A stretch of DNA of 64,000 bases from Sinotaia quadrata (taxonomy: Eukaryota; Mollusca; Gastropoda; Architaenioglossa; Viviparidae): positions 52,437,664 through 52,501,663 of the forward strand of contig CM054177.1 in NCBI GenBank assembly GCA_028829895.1, read 5' to 3'. The position numbers and the translations under genes are program-made. The notes beneath the pieces are model-generated. The model was not told the origin of the DNA, did not search any database, and worked only from the letters and a program-made list of their open reading frames with translations. Below are positions 1 through 11,494 of the stretch, piece after piece (the stretch's first letter is position 1; each line of letters starts with the position of its first letter).

Positions 1-335
1 AAAAAACTGCTTCTTCCCATTAAGCTATGGTTGACTTTTATAACTGCACTCTGCCACACAAAAGTGATTAGAAAATAAATTCTTTTACAAGTAAACTATG
101 AACTCAGCCCATTGTCTGGTCTGGTTCTTGTAAATCTTAACCATTGGAAAATAAAACTACTCATCCACCTAAAACCGGTTTAGATTACATCAGCAAGATC
201 TAGCATATATTCTTTACCTGAGTTGTTTACTCCCAATATATCATCACAAGCAGTGCCCAAGGTCAGGTCACATTAACATTGGCAATCAAAATATAATTAT
301 TAAGTATAGAAATAGGGATAGGCAAATTTATTCCG
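1..335 (-). repeat. Inverted-repeat arm (pairs with 3788-4108)
   Basis: Reverse-complementing this stretch gives a clear, moderately diverged match to 3788-4108, anchored for example by the block around ggtggatgagtagtttt and by gcactgcttgtgatgatat. The match runs to the first base of the window, so the arm may extend further left. Confidence 0.8.
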
Positions 336-423
336 CAAAATACTGCAATAAGCTGAGTGACAGGCGCAATTTGTATATCACACTTTACAATTGTATTTTT
401 TTAGTGTTAACAAATATAGCATT

Positions 424-621
424 TTCCCTGATTATATTTTAAGGGAGGAAGCAGCCTTTTTGTTTTTTTACCAGAATCTCCCAGTTTAAACAGGTACGAC
501 CATGGTAGAATAGAGAAATCTCTACCCCTAATGTGTGTAGAAGGACACACTGCACTCTATTGACGTATAGTATCAAAGTTTGCTGGAGTACATTGTAGAA
601 TTTCTGGTACAAGGAAGTTTA
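424..621 (+). repeat. Left direct repeat, probable 5' LTR end
   Basis: Shares a collinear block with 4421-4650: ccctgattatatttt, then a poly-T/accagaatct segment, tctctacccc and, at the end, tttctggtacaaggaagtt. It ends just before the Gag-like region, as a 5' LTR should. No primer binding site could be assigned with confidence. Confidence 0.65.
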
Positions 622-649
622 CAAGATTAAGAGAGGTAGCATTTGCCCA

Positions 650-1110
650 GTTAGGAGCCAATTATAAAAGAAACAGAGCTTGGCTTAAATCAACTGAAGA
701 TGCAGGAAAATAGCTTAAAGATAATTGAGAGGGCAGCTAAGGTTAGGGAAGCAAATATAAAATTTCATTTTCAATGTTTCAATAGGAAAGAGGAAAATAT
801 TGAAGATCATTTGCTAATCTATGAACAGTATGATGCAAGATTAGGCCTACCAGAAAGTTTATGACTCTCCCAGTTAGTGGCAGGTATGAAAGGTCAAGAC
901 AGTATGGTGTTTAACAGACTTTCAGAGGAACAAGCTACATATGCAGATAATAAGACAGAACTGCTAGGTGTTTAGTGAGATGTAAGGAGTTTTCATCAGT
1001 TTAAGAGAGAGCATGCTGGTACATTTTTGGTGTTAAGAATGAACCAGTAGTGTGCTTTAGCTGTGGCAAACTAGGCAATATTAAACCTTATTGCCCAGGT
1101 AAAATAATTG
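650..1110 (+). pseudogene. Gag remnant with zinc knuckle
   Basis: Broken frames give retroelement Gag-like helical sequence. At 1053-1094 there is a CCHC-like knuckle reading CFSCGKLGNIKPYC, in which the zinc-binding histidine is Asn. Stops occur before and after it. In gypsy elements this motif sits at the C-terminal end of the nucleocapsid and binds RNA. Confidence 0.65.
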
Positions 1111-1139
1111 TCATAGAACCAAGTGGCACACCATGTTTT

Positions 1140-1375
1140 AATGCATACATAAATGGACATTGTGTTCCAGTCCTCTGACACAGGTTGCAGAATAGGGTTA
1201 GTAGTACCCCCTAAACTAATGAAGGAAAGTGACTAAACTGGACAGTTTCAAACAATCACTCTAGCTAATGGTGTAAAAGATAAAGTACCCATTGTGATGG
1301 TGGACATAGATAGCAAGTATGTACATGGATGCATTCAGGCTGTATGTCTAGTTAATTGTGTTGAGAGTGCTGTCA
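1140..1375 (+). pseudogene. Retroelement aspartic protease remnant
   Basis: After one frameshift the sequence reads GHCVPVL then SDTGCRIGLV, with Asp-Thr-Gly at 1177-1185 as the catalytic triad. A strand-rich segment follows (TLANGVKDKVPIVMVDID), which fits the flap half of a retropepsin fold. Its place between Gag and integrase supports the assignment. Frameshifted and inactive. Confidence 0.6.
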
Positions 1376-1689
1376 TGTGATGTAAATACATTCTCAAAGG
1401 GGAGGACACCCCAGATTCACTTGACAATGTGTGTACACTCACTTGCAGGCAAGCTGCAGCACAGGAAATTGAAGCTAAGAGCATGTATGAAGGTATTGAA
1501 GGTGAACCAGGAATGGTCAGTAGGCAAATGTGAGGGTGATGCACAGATGACATTGGCTAAAACTGTCATTGGTGGGGGTTTCACCATGAAGTCACACCAG
1601 ACTCAGTCATGGCAGGGTAGATAGTTGCTTCTGACTGCCAGACTGTGGCTGAATTGAAAGGGGGAAATGCCCTGCTCACCTGCTCATGA

Positions 1690-2690
1690 CCCACCCACTG
1701 CCAGTCATCTAGGACCAAGCAAAACTTTAGATCATGTGGAGGCTGAGTTCTATTGGCCAAGTATGATGGGAGGACATCGCTTGGTACTGTCAGTCACGTG
1801 ATATTTGTCAGCAAGTGAATAGAAAGAAAGAATTTCTGGCTTTACTAGGTGAAACCCATGATATTCCTTTTAGCCATGTAGCCATCAATTTCATTGGCTC
1901 GAGGCCACAGATGAATTCACACCATCATTGATTGTGCTATGCAATACCCTGATGCAGTTGCTCTTAGTTCTATTAGTACCATGTCAGTAGCAAATGTGCT
2001 GTTCATTTTCTCATGTGAAGGATTTCTGAAAGAAATCTTGTCAAACAGGGGACTCAATTCATGAGTGAGTTAATGAAAGAGATTAATCAACTATTGAGAG
2101 TAAAACAGTTTAAAACTACTCCTCACCACCATGTGTGTAATGGTTTAGTTGAAAATCTGAATGCTACTCTTACCAAGACATTGAGAAAACTGCTTGAAAA
2201 AAATCATGTGATAGGGATATGTATTTGCCAGCTCTTTTATTTGTGTTGCATGAAGTACCGCAAGATTCAACTACTTTTTCACCCTTTGAACTCTTATACA
2301 GTAGGACCATTAAGGGACCATGTCTATATTATGAGAATATTGGACAGAGAGAGAAGGTTATCAAAATCTGTAAAAAGTGTGTTTCAACACATAATTGAAC
2401 TTGCGGACAATATTGATACTTCATAGTGGCCAAGAATGTACACAAAAGTAAAGCTAGACAAGCACGTCTATACAACCATAATACAAAGTGTCTAACATTG
2501 AAGTTGGTACATGGGTATTGTTGTTACCTCTACACAGAAACAAATTAGATGCATCATGGCAAGGACCCTGTGAAATTGTTGAGAAATTGAGTGGATGCAG
2601 ATTGGATTGGATCTAAAGCAAAAATTTTTCATGCTGATCTGATGAAAGCATATAAAGAACACCTGAACAACATGGTTGCTAGTATTGTAA
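1690..2690 (+). pseudogene. Retroelement integrase remnant
   Basis: The order is an HHCC-like segment (about 1715-1830, with KTLDHVEAEFYWPSMMGG), the catalytic core and a GPY/F-type C-terminal module (about 2490-2660, with WQGPCEIVEKLS and FHADLMKAYKEH). In the core the first Asp is kept (IIDCAMQYPDAVAL). The second Asp, expected before RGTQF, is Asn. The Glu in the block CNGLVENLN is kept. An intact 121-residue frame spans 2061-2426; stops and shifts interrupt the rest. Confidence 0.8.
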
Positions 2691-2749
2691 TAGTGGACTG
2701 TGCTAACTTTGTCACCGATGCCAAATCCATACCACAACCAGATTTAACC

Positions 2750-3485
2750 GATGTTGAAACTGTTGATGACATTTTAAATCTGGAAGCTCTCCTATTGTCC
2801 TAGTTAAAAAGAATGACACACACCAATTTTGTGTGGAATACAGACAGCTTATCAAGATGATTGTTATTTTCAGGTGAACCAGAGCACCTTATTGCTTCGC
2901 TCAGTGGAGCAAAATATTTTTCTGAACTAGATTTGAAAAAAGTTTTATGGCAAATTTTAGTGTGAGGCACAGTCTAAAATTAGCATTCAGTACACCTGAT
3001 GGCCAATATCAATTGTGAGTAATACCATTTTGGCATCCCCATAACACCAGCTGTTTTCACTCAGATGATGAGATTGCTCATTGAACCCATGAAAGAGGAA
3101 TTTATCTCTAACTTAATGATGACATATTATTGGGTTACCCATACACTGGAAGAATACATCTGAATGTTACATAAATTATTTTAGTGTTTGAAGAAATGTA
3201 ACCTTACTGATCAACCAACCAAATGTTTCTTTGGACATTTCAAACTTGAATATTTGGACACACAGTGGGACTGTGACCAGAGGCATCAAAAGTAAGAAAG
3301 CTTGAAGAGATGGAGAGACCACTCTCCAAAGAAATGCTAAATACTTTTGGGGTTTGGCTAGTTACTATAGAAAATTAATTCCCAAGTTCAGTGCCATTGC
3401 CAAACCACTCGTTGATTTGATGACAAGGAAACCCGAGAGAGTGATTTGGAGCGAGGAATGTGATTATGAGTTGCGTTCTATTCCT
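2750..3485 (+). pseudogene. Reverse transcriptase / RNase H start remnant
   Basis: Motifs in order across several frames: SSPIVLVKKND and FCVEYRQL (fingers), GAKYFSELDLKK (palm), the damaged catalytic box NDDILLG near 3116-3136, PTKCFFGHFKLEYL (thumb side), then GLASYYRKLIPKFSAIAKPL and WSEECDYEL, which leads into RNase H. The segment between integrase and the fingers is shorter than usual, suggesting an internal deletion. RNase H itself is missing. Confidence 0.8.
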
Positions 3486-3787
3486 TAAGTGTAGTGATAT
3501 AAACAGGTTGTGTCTCTAACTTATAAGAAAGGAAATTGTAATGATTTGTATGGAGACATAAATGGGCCATGTCCAAACTTATAATGAGAGAAAATAATAA
3601 GATAAATTATATTTTAATACACAGTGATTATTGAGGCATACAGAAATTATATTATCTTGATTTCTAAAAGCCTGTTGAATTAAGTGTGCAAATATCTTAA
3701 ACCGACAGAATATTTTATCTTACGTATATTTATGCACGTCTTAAAAGTGACATAGAATAGCATCTCAAAAAGGAGTGGGGTATGTGG

Positions 3788-4108
3788 TGAAGTAAATTCG
3801 CCTATCCTTTTGATACTCAATAATTATATCTTTGTTGCAATGTTAACATGACCCGACCTTGAGCACTGCTTGTGATGATATTTTTGGAGTAAACAGCTCA
3901 GGTGGAGAATGTACTAGAAACTTGCTGAAGTTATCTAAACCGTTTTTAGGTGGATGAGTAGTTTTTATTATCCAATGGTTAAGAGTTACAAGAATTAGAC
4001 CAGCCAATGGGCTGAGATCAAAGTTTACCTGTTGAACAGAATATATTTTCTCATCACTGAATTTGGTGTAGCTGAGTCCAGTCATGAAAGGTGGCCATTA
4101 GCTTAATG
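3788..4108 (+). repeat. Inverted-repeat arm (pairs with 1-335)
   Basis: Reverse-complement partner of 1-335. It lies between the end of the reverse transcriptase remnant and the right direct repeat, so either part of an LTR was inverted or an older dispersed element inserted twice. 3486-3787 and 4109-4420 hold nothing else I recognise. Confidence 0.8.
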
Positions 4109-4420
4109 ATGAGTTAACTTTGAGAGAGAATGGACTTAGAAATATTTCATGCATTTTGCTATTAATATGTCATACTTGCATTTTACATAGAGACGTATTA
4201 TGTGAATAGACTATTATTTCCACAAATTGAGAACTATGATGTTTGTGTGCTAAACACTTGACATTGTTTCTAGCGAACCTGTTCATAAAAGTTATATTGT
4301 ATTTATTATGGTGTATGCATGTATCAGGCTAATAAATACTATTGCAGGAAACTGTAAGTTGAGACTTGAATATAAGAAAGAATGGAGTAAGAGATGAATA
4401 AGCTGGAAACTTAGTGTTTG

Positions 4421-4650
4421 TTCCCTGATTATATTTTACAGGGAAGAAGCAGTCTTTTTGTTGTTTTTTTACCAGAATCTTCTTGCTTACTGATTTATAA
4501 ACTGTTACAACCATAGTAGGTTCGAGAAGTCTCTACCCCGAATGTGTAAGTAAAAGGATACACACGGCACTATATTGATGTATAATGGCAAAATATAATC
4601 AACTATAATATATAATCAAAATTGTGGAATTTCTGGTACAAGGAAGTTAC
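4421..4650 (+). repeat. Right direct repeat, probable 3' LTR end
   Basis: Same orientation as 424-621 and collinear with it, with a small insertion of taatataatca-like sequence. It ends at the same tttctggtacaaggaagtt block. Most simply, the 3' ends of the two LTRs of the element. Confidence 0.65.
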
Positions 4651-5439
4651 TGGAAGTGGCTACATTGTTGTTCTGCTTGAGGGAACTAATACAGTGACGG
4701 TCACCCAGATTAGTCTCGAGAGAATAGTGATTCATCAGTGTTCTATAGCATGCAAGAGAAATACTTGAAGAACTGACAATAAAATTGTGACTTTGTTATG
4801 AAGCATGCAAAAGACTATTGTGGCATCATCTTGACAAGGAGATATACAAACTATTATCACTATAATCTACTCGATATCTGTTCTCTGATAAGAATTTACC
4901 CTGTGATTTATACTGACACTCATCTGCTGAATTATGTGTTAGGATATAAGGCTGTATAAACACACTGAAACTATCTGAACATGATTTGTGGAAATATTGA
5001 TGTCAAGTAATTTGTTCGTTGTATTTGCTATAATGTGTATTATTTATATTTCATTGTTGATTTAATAGATTTATTGTTAAATGTATTGACCTTCTTACAT
5101 ATATTTTAGCAGTATGTTTGAGAGATAGTGGGTGAATGGGGGCTCGCTAAATATAGATTAAAGATGGTAAGAAGTTTTCCACCTACGGAAATATTGTGTG
5201 ACAGTGGATGTTTGTTTTTAATATTGTGGAAGAGAGAAAATGTTTACAGCAGGCACATATCCTCGAAGTGAGAGAGACGAGTGGTGTCTTCTGGGTAATT
5301 ATTATAAATTAAGATTCTCATCACTTGTAATTAGTTATAGATGATTAATAATTATAACAATCTTAACCATTAACTAGGGTGGCGTTGTGTCACATAAAGC
5401 ATTTCAAGCTGATTGGATTTAACTTACAAGTATTCATTT
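4651..5439. other. Gene-free AT-rich stretch
   Basis: No coding signal, array or mobile-element ends seen; only short chance reading frames. Confidence 0.6.
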
Positions 5440-5750
5440 CATTTCTTTGTCTTTAAAAGTAAACAGAAATAGACAGAAGTACCGTCACACTGTGTATTTT
5501 TCTTTGTTTTAAAAGTAATGTCAATTTGTGACATTTTTTTTTTTATCTTTAAAAATAAACAGAATTAGCAGTACTATTAGAACTATTACATTGTATCGTT
5601 TTTCATTGTCTTTAAAAGTAAACAGAAATAGACAGCAGTAATTTGACGTGTCATTTTTCTTTGTCTTTAAAAGGAAGCAGTAGTAGACAGCAGGAGAGAC
5701 ATTAGATGTGTCAGTTTTCTTCGACTATCCAAGGAAACAGCAGCAGGCAA
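5440..5750. repeat. Degenerate ~65-bp tandem repeat
   Basis: About five diverged copies of a unit containing tttgtctttaaaagtaaaca followed by gaaatagacagcagta-like sequence. Confidence 0.65.
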
Positions 5751-6965
5751 CCGAATTGACACTATTTGACTGCGAGTCAGAAAAAACCACTGGAAACGGG
5801 AAATGGGAAAAGTATTAGAAACTGGAAAAAAAAAAACCCAACATAACAGAAAACAGTACAATATAATCGTAATTCATAAAATTGCGAGAACACTTATTGT
5901 TTCTTTTAATTTTTTTAAAAGTGCATGTGACGAATAAACACAAAGAAATGTCTGTCACAACAGCACTTTATCGAGTCAGTAGGCCATTAGGTGGGAGTCG
6001 ATATACGCATGCGCCATAACCTCGGGCTCGCGCTGGGGTCGTACGAAGCTTGGGTACACTCGACGATACGGAAACGGCAGTGCTCCATTAGCCATAGTTG
6101 TCTACAACCATCTGCACTTAACATTGCCTTCCATTCAGAGCAACGGAAATTGTACCCGTACAAATCCTTCATCGGGGTGCCAGTCCGGGTAGGTGATGCC
6201 ACCTACCGAGAGTTAAAGGTGCGTAATAATGTTTGATTATCCAGTTTTATAAAGGAAACAACTGATTCAGTACTATTGAATTTGTCGTAGGAAAAACTGC
6301 GAAATTCTGCAGTTGACAGTCAGTTTACTTGCTGTCACATCTGGCAGTTTTTATTTATGTTTCAAACGTGAGATTGCACATTTAATGTATGTTGATGAGA
6401 CATGTACTAGATCCTGTTTTTAATTTTAAAATAATATATGCTGACATGCAAGCGTCGCTGTCATACTAATGATTTGAAAACAGTGCAGCCAATGGTAGCA
6501 GGGTCGATCAATTGAGAATCAAATAGCTGTCAGGAGCGGTGTGTACGACAAACTTTTATTTTGTTTTGCTTTTTTAAAAAAAAAAAGGCATTCGATTTGC
6601 ACTCAAGATGTTCAGCTTTTTTTTTTTTTTTATAGTAATTTGCAAGTTATTTATATTTATAAACCTCAGGTAACCAACATCCTCGACTCTATTGGGAGCA
6701 TGCATTTAGCAATTCGAGATGTTATGTGTTTATTATGGAGTTTGGAGTACTCTTATTTTACATCTTCATGCATCGTTCAGCCAGTTCTGACCAAAATATT
6801 GACTGACCAGATGTTAGGGGAGTGTTGTACCGTCAAGAAATTCAAATTCATTTGTATCCAATAGCTCACATTCTAGTTCACGCCCAGTGAGTTTGTCGCC
6901 CCCCTGACACATTCCACACAGCATGAGACTGTTACTGTTAGTAAGCAGGACGGTGGATACTTTAA

Positions 6966-6973
<8 letters not shown>
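5751..6973. other. No supported gene; short GC-richer open island
   Basis: 5991-6236 is noticeably more GC-rich than its surroundings and open in overlapping frames on both strands (81 residues plus, 71 minus). No family motif is visible. It could be an exon or part of a dispersed repeat; neither can be shown. The rest is AT-rich with homopolymer T/A runs. Confidence 0.3.

Positions 6974-7009
<36 letters not shown>
6974..7009. repeat. (GA)n microsatellite
   Basis: Perfect GA dinucleotide run. Confidence 0.95.
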
Positions 7010-7010
<1 letters not shown>

Positions 7011-7505
7011 ATTGTCTTTACAGAGCACTTATTCATGATTATCATTATTTTTTATTTTTATCTCGTGAAAGTCGTCGGGTTTATGACAGTGAAAGGGGTC
7101 AGAATACATGTATTTTACAAACCGAAAATGGGTCTAGTACTAGTGAGATTTTTTGACATTAATACACATGTGTTCGGTTACATTCACATACTTCTACACA
7201 CACTGACACAAACACTAAAAACACGACACACGGCTGATTTAATATGCAGGGAGAGTTTTTTTTTATTTTAAGAAAAGCATAAACAAAGGTCAACCGTGTC
7301 GATGTATCATGTCGATTATTTCGCCCTGAGCTCTCTGGCTTTGCCAGTTGTATCTTTCTCGTACTCTCGCCGCATAATTGATTGTATTTCAAACGCCTCG
7401 ACGTGTGATGGACCGTTCGAAAAATCCTCAGTGCCAGCTACTTTTTATGAACGTTTGTTAAGACTCGTTAGAGTCAAATATAGTCAGCACATGAGAGTTA
7501 ATTCC

Positions 7506-7506
7506 C

Positions 7507-7604
<98 letters not shown>
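7506..7604. repeat. (CTAT)n microsatellite
   Basis: Nearly 25 perfect tetranucleotide copies. Confidence 0.97.
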
Positions 7605-7861
7605 ACACAATCATACACACATACAAACTAATTTGTTATAAATTTTTTTAATCTTGACAAAAGCTTTTAGCGTAATTACCACACAAACACACACAAAAAA
7701 AACAGATTAAAATAACGGATGAAATCAGTTGAAAAGATAAGGAAATGTATATACAGTATTTTAAAATTTGCCCTAAGATAGATATACATTTGCAATACCC
7801 ACTCGTAAAAACCCATCCACGCCCATATACACTTTAGTGGGCGGGTGTTGTTTACGTTTCG

Positions 7862-8284
7862 CCCGGCTACCTCCAATCCTTCTAGCCAGACGTCTCTACT
7901 TCTTTTAGCCCGGCTATCCCACCACTTTTGGCCCGGCTATCTCACTTCTTTTAGCCCGGCTATCCCACCACTTTTAGCTCGGCCGTCCCACCACTTTTAG
8001 CCCGGCTGTCCCACCACTTTTGGCCCGGCTATCTCACTTCTTTTAGCCCGGCTATCCCACCACTTTTAGCTCGGCCGTCCCACCACTTTTAGCCCGGCTG
8101 TCCCACCACTTTTGGCCCGGCTATCTCACTTCTTTTAGCCCGGCTATCCCACCACTTTTAGCTCGGCCGTCCCACCACTTTTAGCCCGGCTGTCCCGCCA
8201 CTTTTGGCCCGGCTATCTCACTTCTTTTGGCCCGGCTGTCCCACGTTTTTGGCCCGACCGACCCACTTCTTTTAGCTCGTTTGT
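7862..8284. repeat. 23-bp minisatellite with 92-bp higher-order repeat
   Basis: Monomers of 23 bp resemble cccggctatcccaccacttt plus tag. Four monomer types follow one another in fixed order, so the variant containing ctatctcacttctttt recurs at 7932, 8024, 8116 and 8208, exactly 92 bp apart. Both edges hold more diverged monomers. GC-rich against an AT-rich background. Confidence 0.95.
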
Positions 8285-8860
8285 CTTCAACTCTTTCAGG
8301 ATCACATAGTTGCAGGAAATCATGAAAGCTCTCCTCCCAGGAGAACATAACAAGAATTAGAGACAAGAATGTTGAGTCCAGCGCATTCCTGCAGTTTTCT
8401 ATAGAAAATTACTTTAAAAAAAATCACGTGACTTTCACGATACAAATGGTCTTGTGGCTCACAGTACCGTCTTCTGAAATGAGTTCGCAGATAGAAATCG
8501 AAATCGCAAATTTGTTTAGTTTTGAAACACTTCTTCTAAAGTTTAGTGTTTATGAACAAGAATAATTTAAAATTAGAGATATTTACTAATGAATCCATAT
8601 ACGTCACCTAGATGTCACTATTTCCTTGTTTGTTTTAACTCTGTATACACATGTGGAAGAGTGTTTCTGGAGAAAGATCTTCAGCTCAGAAGCCACTGTA
8701 AAACATTTAGAGTCTCACATTAAGTGTTATGTAAGGCTGTACTAACTTGCTACATTGTAGTCAGAAGCTATAATGACGTCATCTGAATGTATGCATACGG
8801 TCGTATTTTGACAGAGGACTTAGGATGACTAATAAAAGTATAATGCAGAATCTAGTGCTA
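8285..8860. other. Gene-free stretch
   Basis: Nothing recognised on either strand. Confidence 0.55.
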
Positions 8861-9075
8861 TCCACCATTACTTGTATACAATTATTTATAAACATCAGGA
8901 TAAATTACATTTTACAAATCAGTACAACATTAGCTGTCCACCATTACTTGTATATAAACATCATGATAAATAAATTACATTTTACAAATCAGTACAACAT
9001 TAGCTATCCACCATTACTTGTATATAAACAACAGGATAAATAAATTACATTTTACACATCAGTACAACATTTAGT
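8861..9075. repeat. ~70-76-bp tandem repeat, three copies
   Basis: tccaccattacttgtata begins copies at 8861, 8937 and 9007; each unit also carries attacattttacaaatcagt. Confidence 0.85.
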
Positions 9076-9189
9076 TGCGTCATTACTAAAAACAAATGAT
9101 ACAAACACCTTCAAGTCAGTGATCACTGTTTCTTCTTAGCCAAATTGACGCCAATGTCTCTAATGCAAATCAGGATACCAAGACGGTGT

Positions 9190-9530
9190 ATGGCTGTTAA
9201 GACCACTTTATTAGAAATCACTTCTCGTCAGGTCGCTGTTTTCACCTCTTGTTCAGAAATGACTTCTTGTCAGGTGTTTGGCTGTTATCACCACTTTATC
9301 AGAAATTACTTCTTGTCAGGTGTTGTATTAGAAATCACTTCTCGTCAGGTGTTTTATTAGAAATCACTTCTCGTCAGGTGTTTTATTAGAAATCACTTCA
9401 GTGAAGTGTATGGCTATTATCATCACTTTATTAGAAATCACTTCTCGTCAGGTGTTTTATTAGAAATCACTTCCTGTCAGGTGTATGGCTATTATCATCA
9501 CTCAATTAAAAATCACTTCTCGTCAGGTGT
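9190..9530. repeat. Composite ~29-bp tandem repeat
   Basis: Repeated attagaaatcacttctcgtc plus aggtgt, with some copies extended by tatggctattatcatcactt. Confidence 0.8.
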
Positions 9531-9908
9531 TAACTTATGTACATACTCCTACACTACACACTTTAACCACACGTATTGTGCTTAGTACGGGAATGAAGTC
9601 TACACTGGAACAATATAGTTTTTAATACAATAAAATGCGACTTCTTTACACACATACATACATAGAGACAGACAACATACAAAATAAAAGTGGGTTTGAT
9701 ATTCGATTATTTAGCTTCTGCGCGTTCTAAACTTGCAAAAGAGGAATGTCCTTAAACTATAGCTACACTGATGTTTTCTTCACTTATTTCTTGACATTAA
9801 CACGTACATGTGCTGGCTCAGTGTTGTGATCTCTACATCCACCTAGGCAAATGTTAGATAGCCACCGGACTTGCTGCGACAACTCGTAGAGTAGAAAGGC
9901 TACTTTGG
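9531..9908. other. Gene-free spacer between arrays
   Basis: No coding or repeat structure seen. Confidence 0.5.
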
Positions 9909-10210
9909 ACGTAAAGGACATGCAGTCGAGTATAGGTTACTGTGGATCTCAAAGACATGCAGTCGAGTATAGGTTACTGTGGATCTCAAAGACATGCAGT
10001 CGAGTATAGGTTACTGTGGATCTCAAAGACATGCAGTCGAGTATAGGTTACTGTGGATCTCAAAGACGTGCAGTCGAGTATAGGTTACTGTGGATCTCAA
10101 AGACGTGCAGTCGAGTATAGGTTACTGTGGATCTCAAAGACATGCAGTCGAGTATAGGTTACTGTGGATCTCAAAGACATGCAGTCGAGTATAGGTTACT
10201 ATGGATCTCA
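9909..10210. repeat. 37-bp minisatellite, eight copies
   Basis: Unit contains catgcagtcgagtatagg then ttactgtggatctcaaaga; consecutive copies are exactly 37 bp apart and nearly identical. More diverged relatives trail to about 10530. Confidence 0.95.
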
Positions 10211-11494
10211 AGTGTATGTTACGGATTATAGCTTACTATGGATCTCAGCTGCACGTTACGGATCATAGGTTACATTGTATCTAAAAAGAACGTACCTAAA
10301 TATAGAATACTTTGGGTCAAAAGTGAGTACTGAATAAAGTTTATTACGAATATGAATTTCACGTGATTGGATGTATACGTATTTCTGTGAATCACAACGG
10401 AATACTAGATTAATTATATGTGTTGTTATGGATAACAGCGGAAGACTTAATTAAGTATATGTATTGCTATGGATCACAGCGGAACACTAGATTAAGTATA
10501 TGTGTTACTTTGGATCAACAGCAGTTATTGTTTGCAATTGCCCATGCACGCACACTCCAGTACACACACACATATGTTGACAGTCATGTACACGCTATTT
10601 TTAACAGTCACACAAACACAAATACACTATTACAGGCAAAACGATTTGTGACAGTGCTTCTGTACCTTGACTTGTTTGAAAGTAGGTCACGTCTCTTGTT
10701 ATGCAAAAGTACGCACATGCCACCTGCCTTCAAAATACTACCAAACATGCTCTACATGTCCTGATTGACTACATATTGACTACACGTCCTGATTGACTAC
10801 ATATTGACTACATATTGACTACACACCCTGATTGAGTACATATTGACTACACGTCCTGATTAACTCTGATTACTACATACATTTTTTGTCCGTAACACGC
10901 GGAGTTTTCAGCTGATGTAAGATGTCGTGACCTTTGCGTACGATTGAAAAACATCGTAAAGAGGGAAAAACAACATTGTAACGTTTTCTGAGATGAACTA
11001 ATCGATAGACGGAGTTTGAAAACTTCAAGAGAACCAGAGGCCCTCGTTGTCGAAAGTTTCAGAAGCGCCAAGTATTTTTTAAAAAAAGCGTTTAACAGAC
11101 TTTTGTAAAATCCATAAATAGTACAAGTCTGACCCCTTGATTTTGTCAGTAACCATACTTGAAGCTTATTTTCTTATCAGTTAAAATCCCGGATCAGAAG
11201 TAACCGCATCTTGAAAATCTGTTTGCGACTTGTGCGTAGGTGGCAGGGAGAGGTTAGCTCTGGTTGGGGACATACTTTAGGTGGTTAATGTTTGTAACGG
11301 GAAACACTCTGGGAATTGCCGAAATGTTTTTATATTTTCTCTTTAGGTCCTATTATTGAATGCTCTTAATAATTGCCTGAATTATTACAACTAAAGTAAA
11401 AAGTAGGCTCTAGTTGAGTTATTTTTAATTTTTGCCTTACGTTTATTTTGTGGCATAGTTGTTAGTGTTTGACATTAGTCGTACGATATAGGGC
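10211..11494. other. Degenerate repeat tail and gene-free DNA
   Basis: 10211-10530 has decayed relatives of the preceding array (atggatctcaa, atggatcacagcgga). 10765-10860 holds short copies of tgattgactacatattgact. From 10861 to 11494 nothing is recognised. Confidence 0.5.

Larger units (their letters stand above)
1..4650 (+). mobile_element. Decayed Gmr1-type Ty3/gypsy LTR retrotransposon
   Basis: On the plus strand the region reads, in broken frames, as Gag with a zinc knuckle (about 650-1110), aspartic protease (1140-1375), integrase (1690-2690), then reverse transcriptase with the start of RNase H (2750-3485). Integrase before reverse transcriptase is not the usual Ty3/gypsy order, but is the order of the Gmr1-type branch; the residues themselves are gypsy-like, not copia-like. 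Direct repeats at 424-621 and 4421-4650 bracket the coding part and are probably LTR remnants. Many stops and frameshifts show it is dead. The left end is cut by the window or obscured by an inverted duplication. Confidence 0.8.

Noticed and set aside
7035..7876. Short frames ending in [13 protein letters not shown] runs
   Set aside because: Translation of (CTAT)n microsatellites; the same happens at 15838-16068 and 40725-41006.
9909..10210. Possible CRISPR array (37-bp direct repeats)
   Set aside because: Units abut without unique spacers, and the genome is a eukaryote; the other arrays likewise lack spacers.
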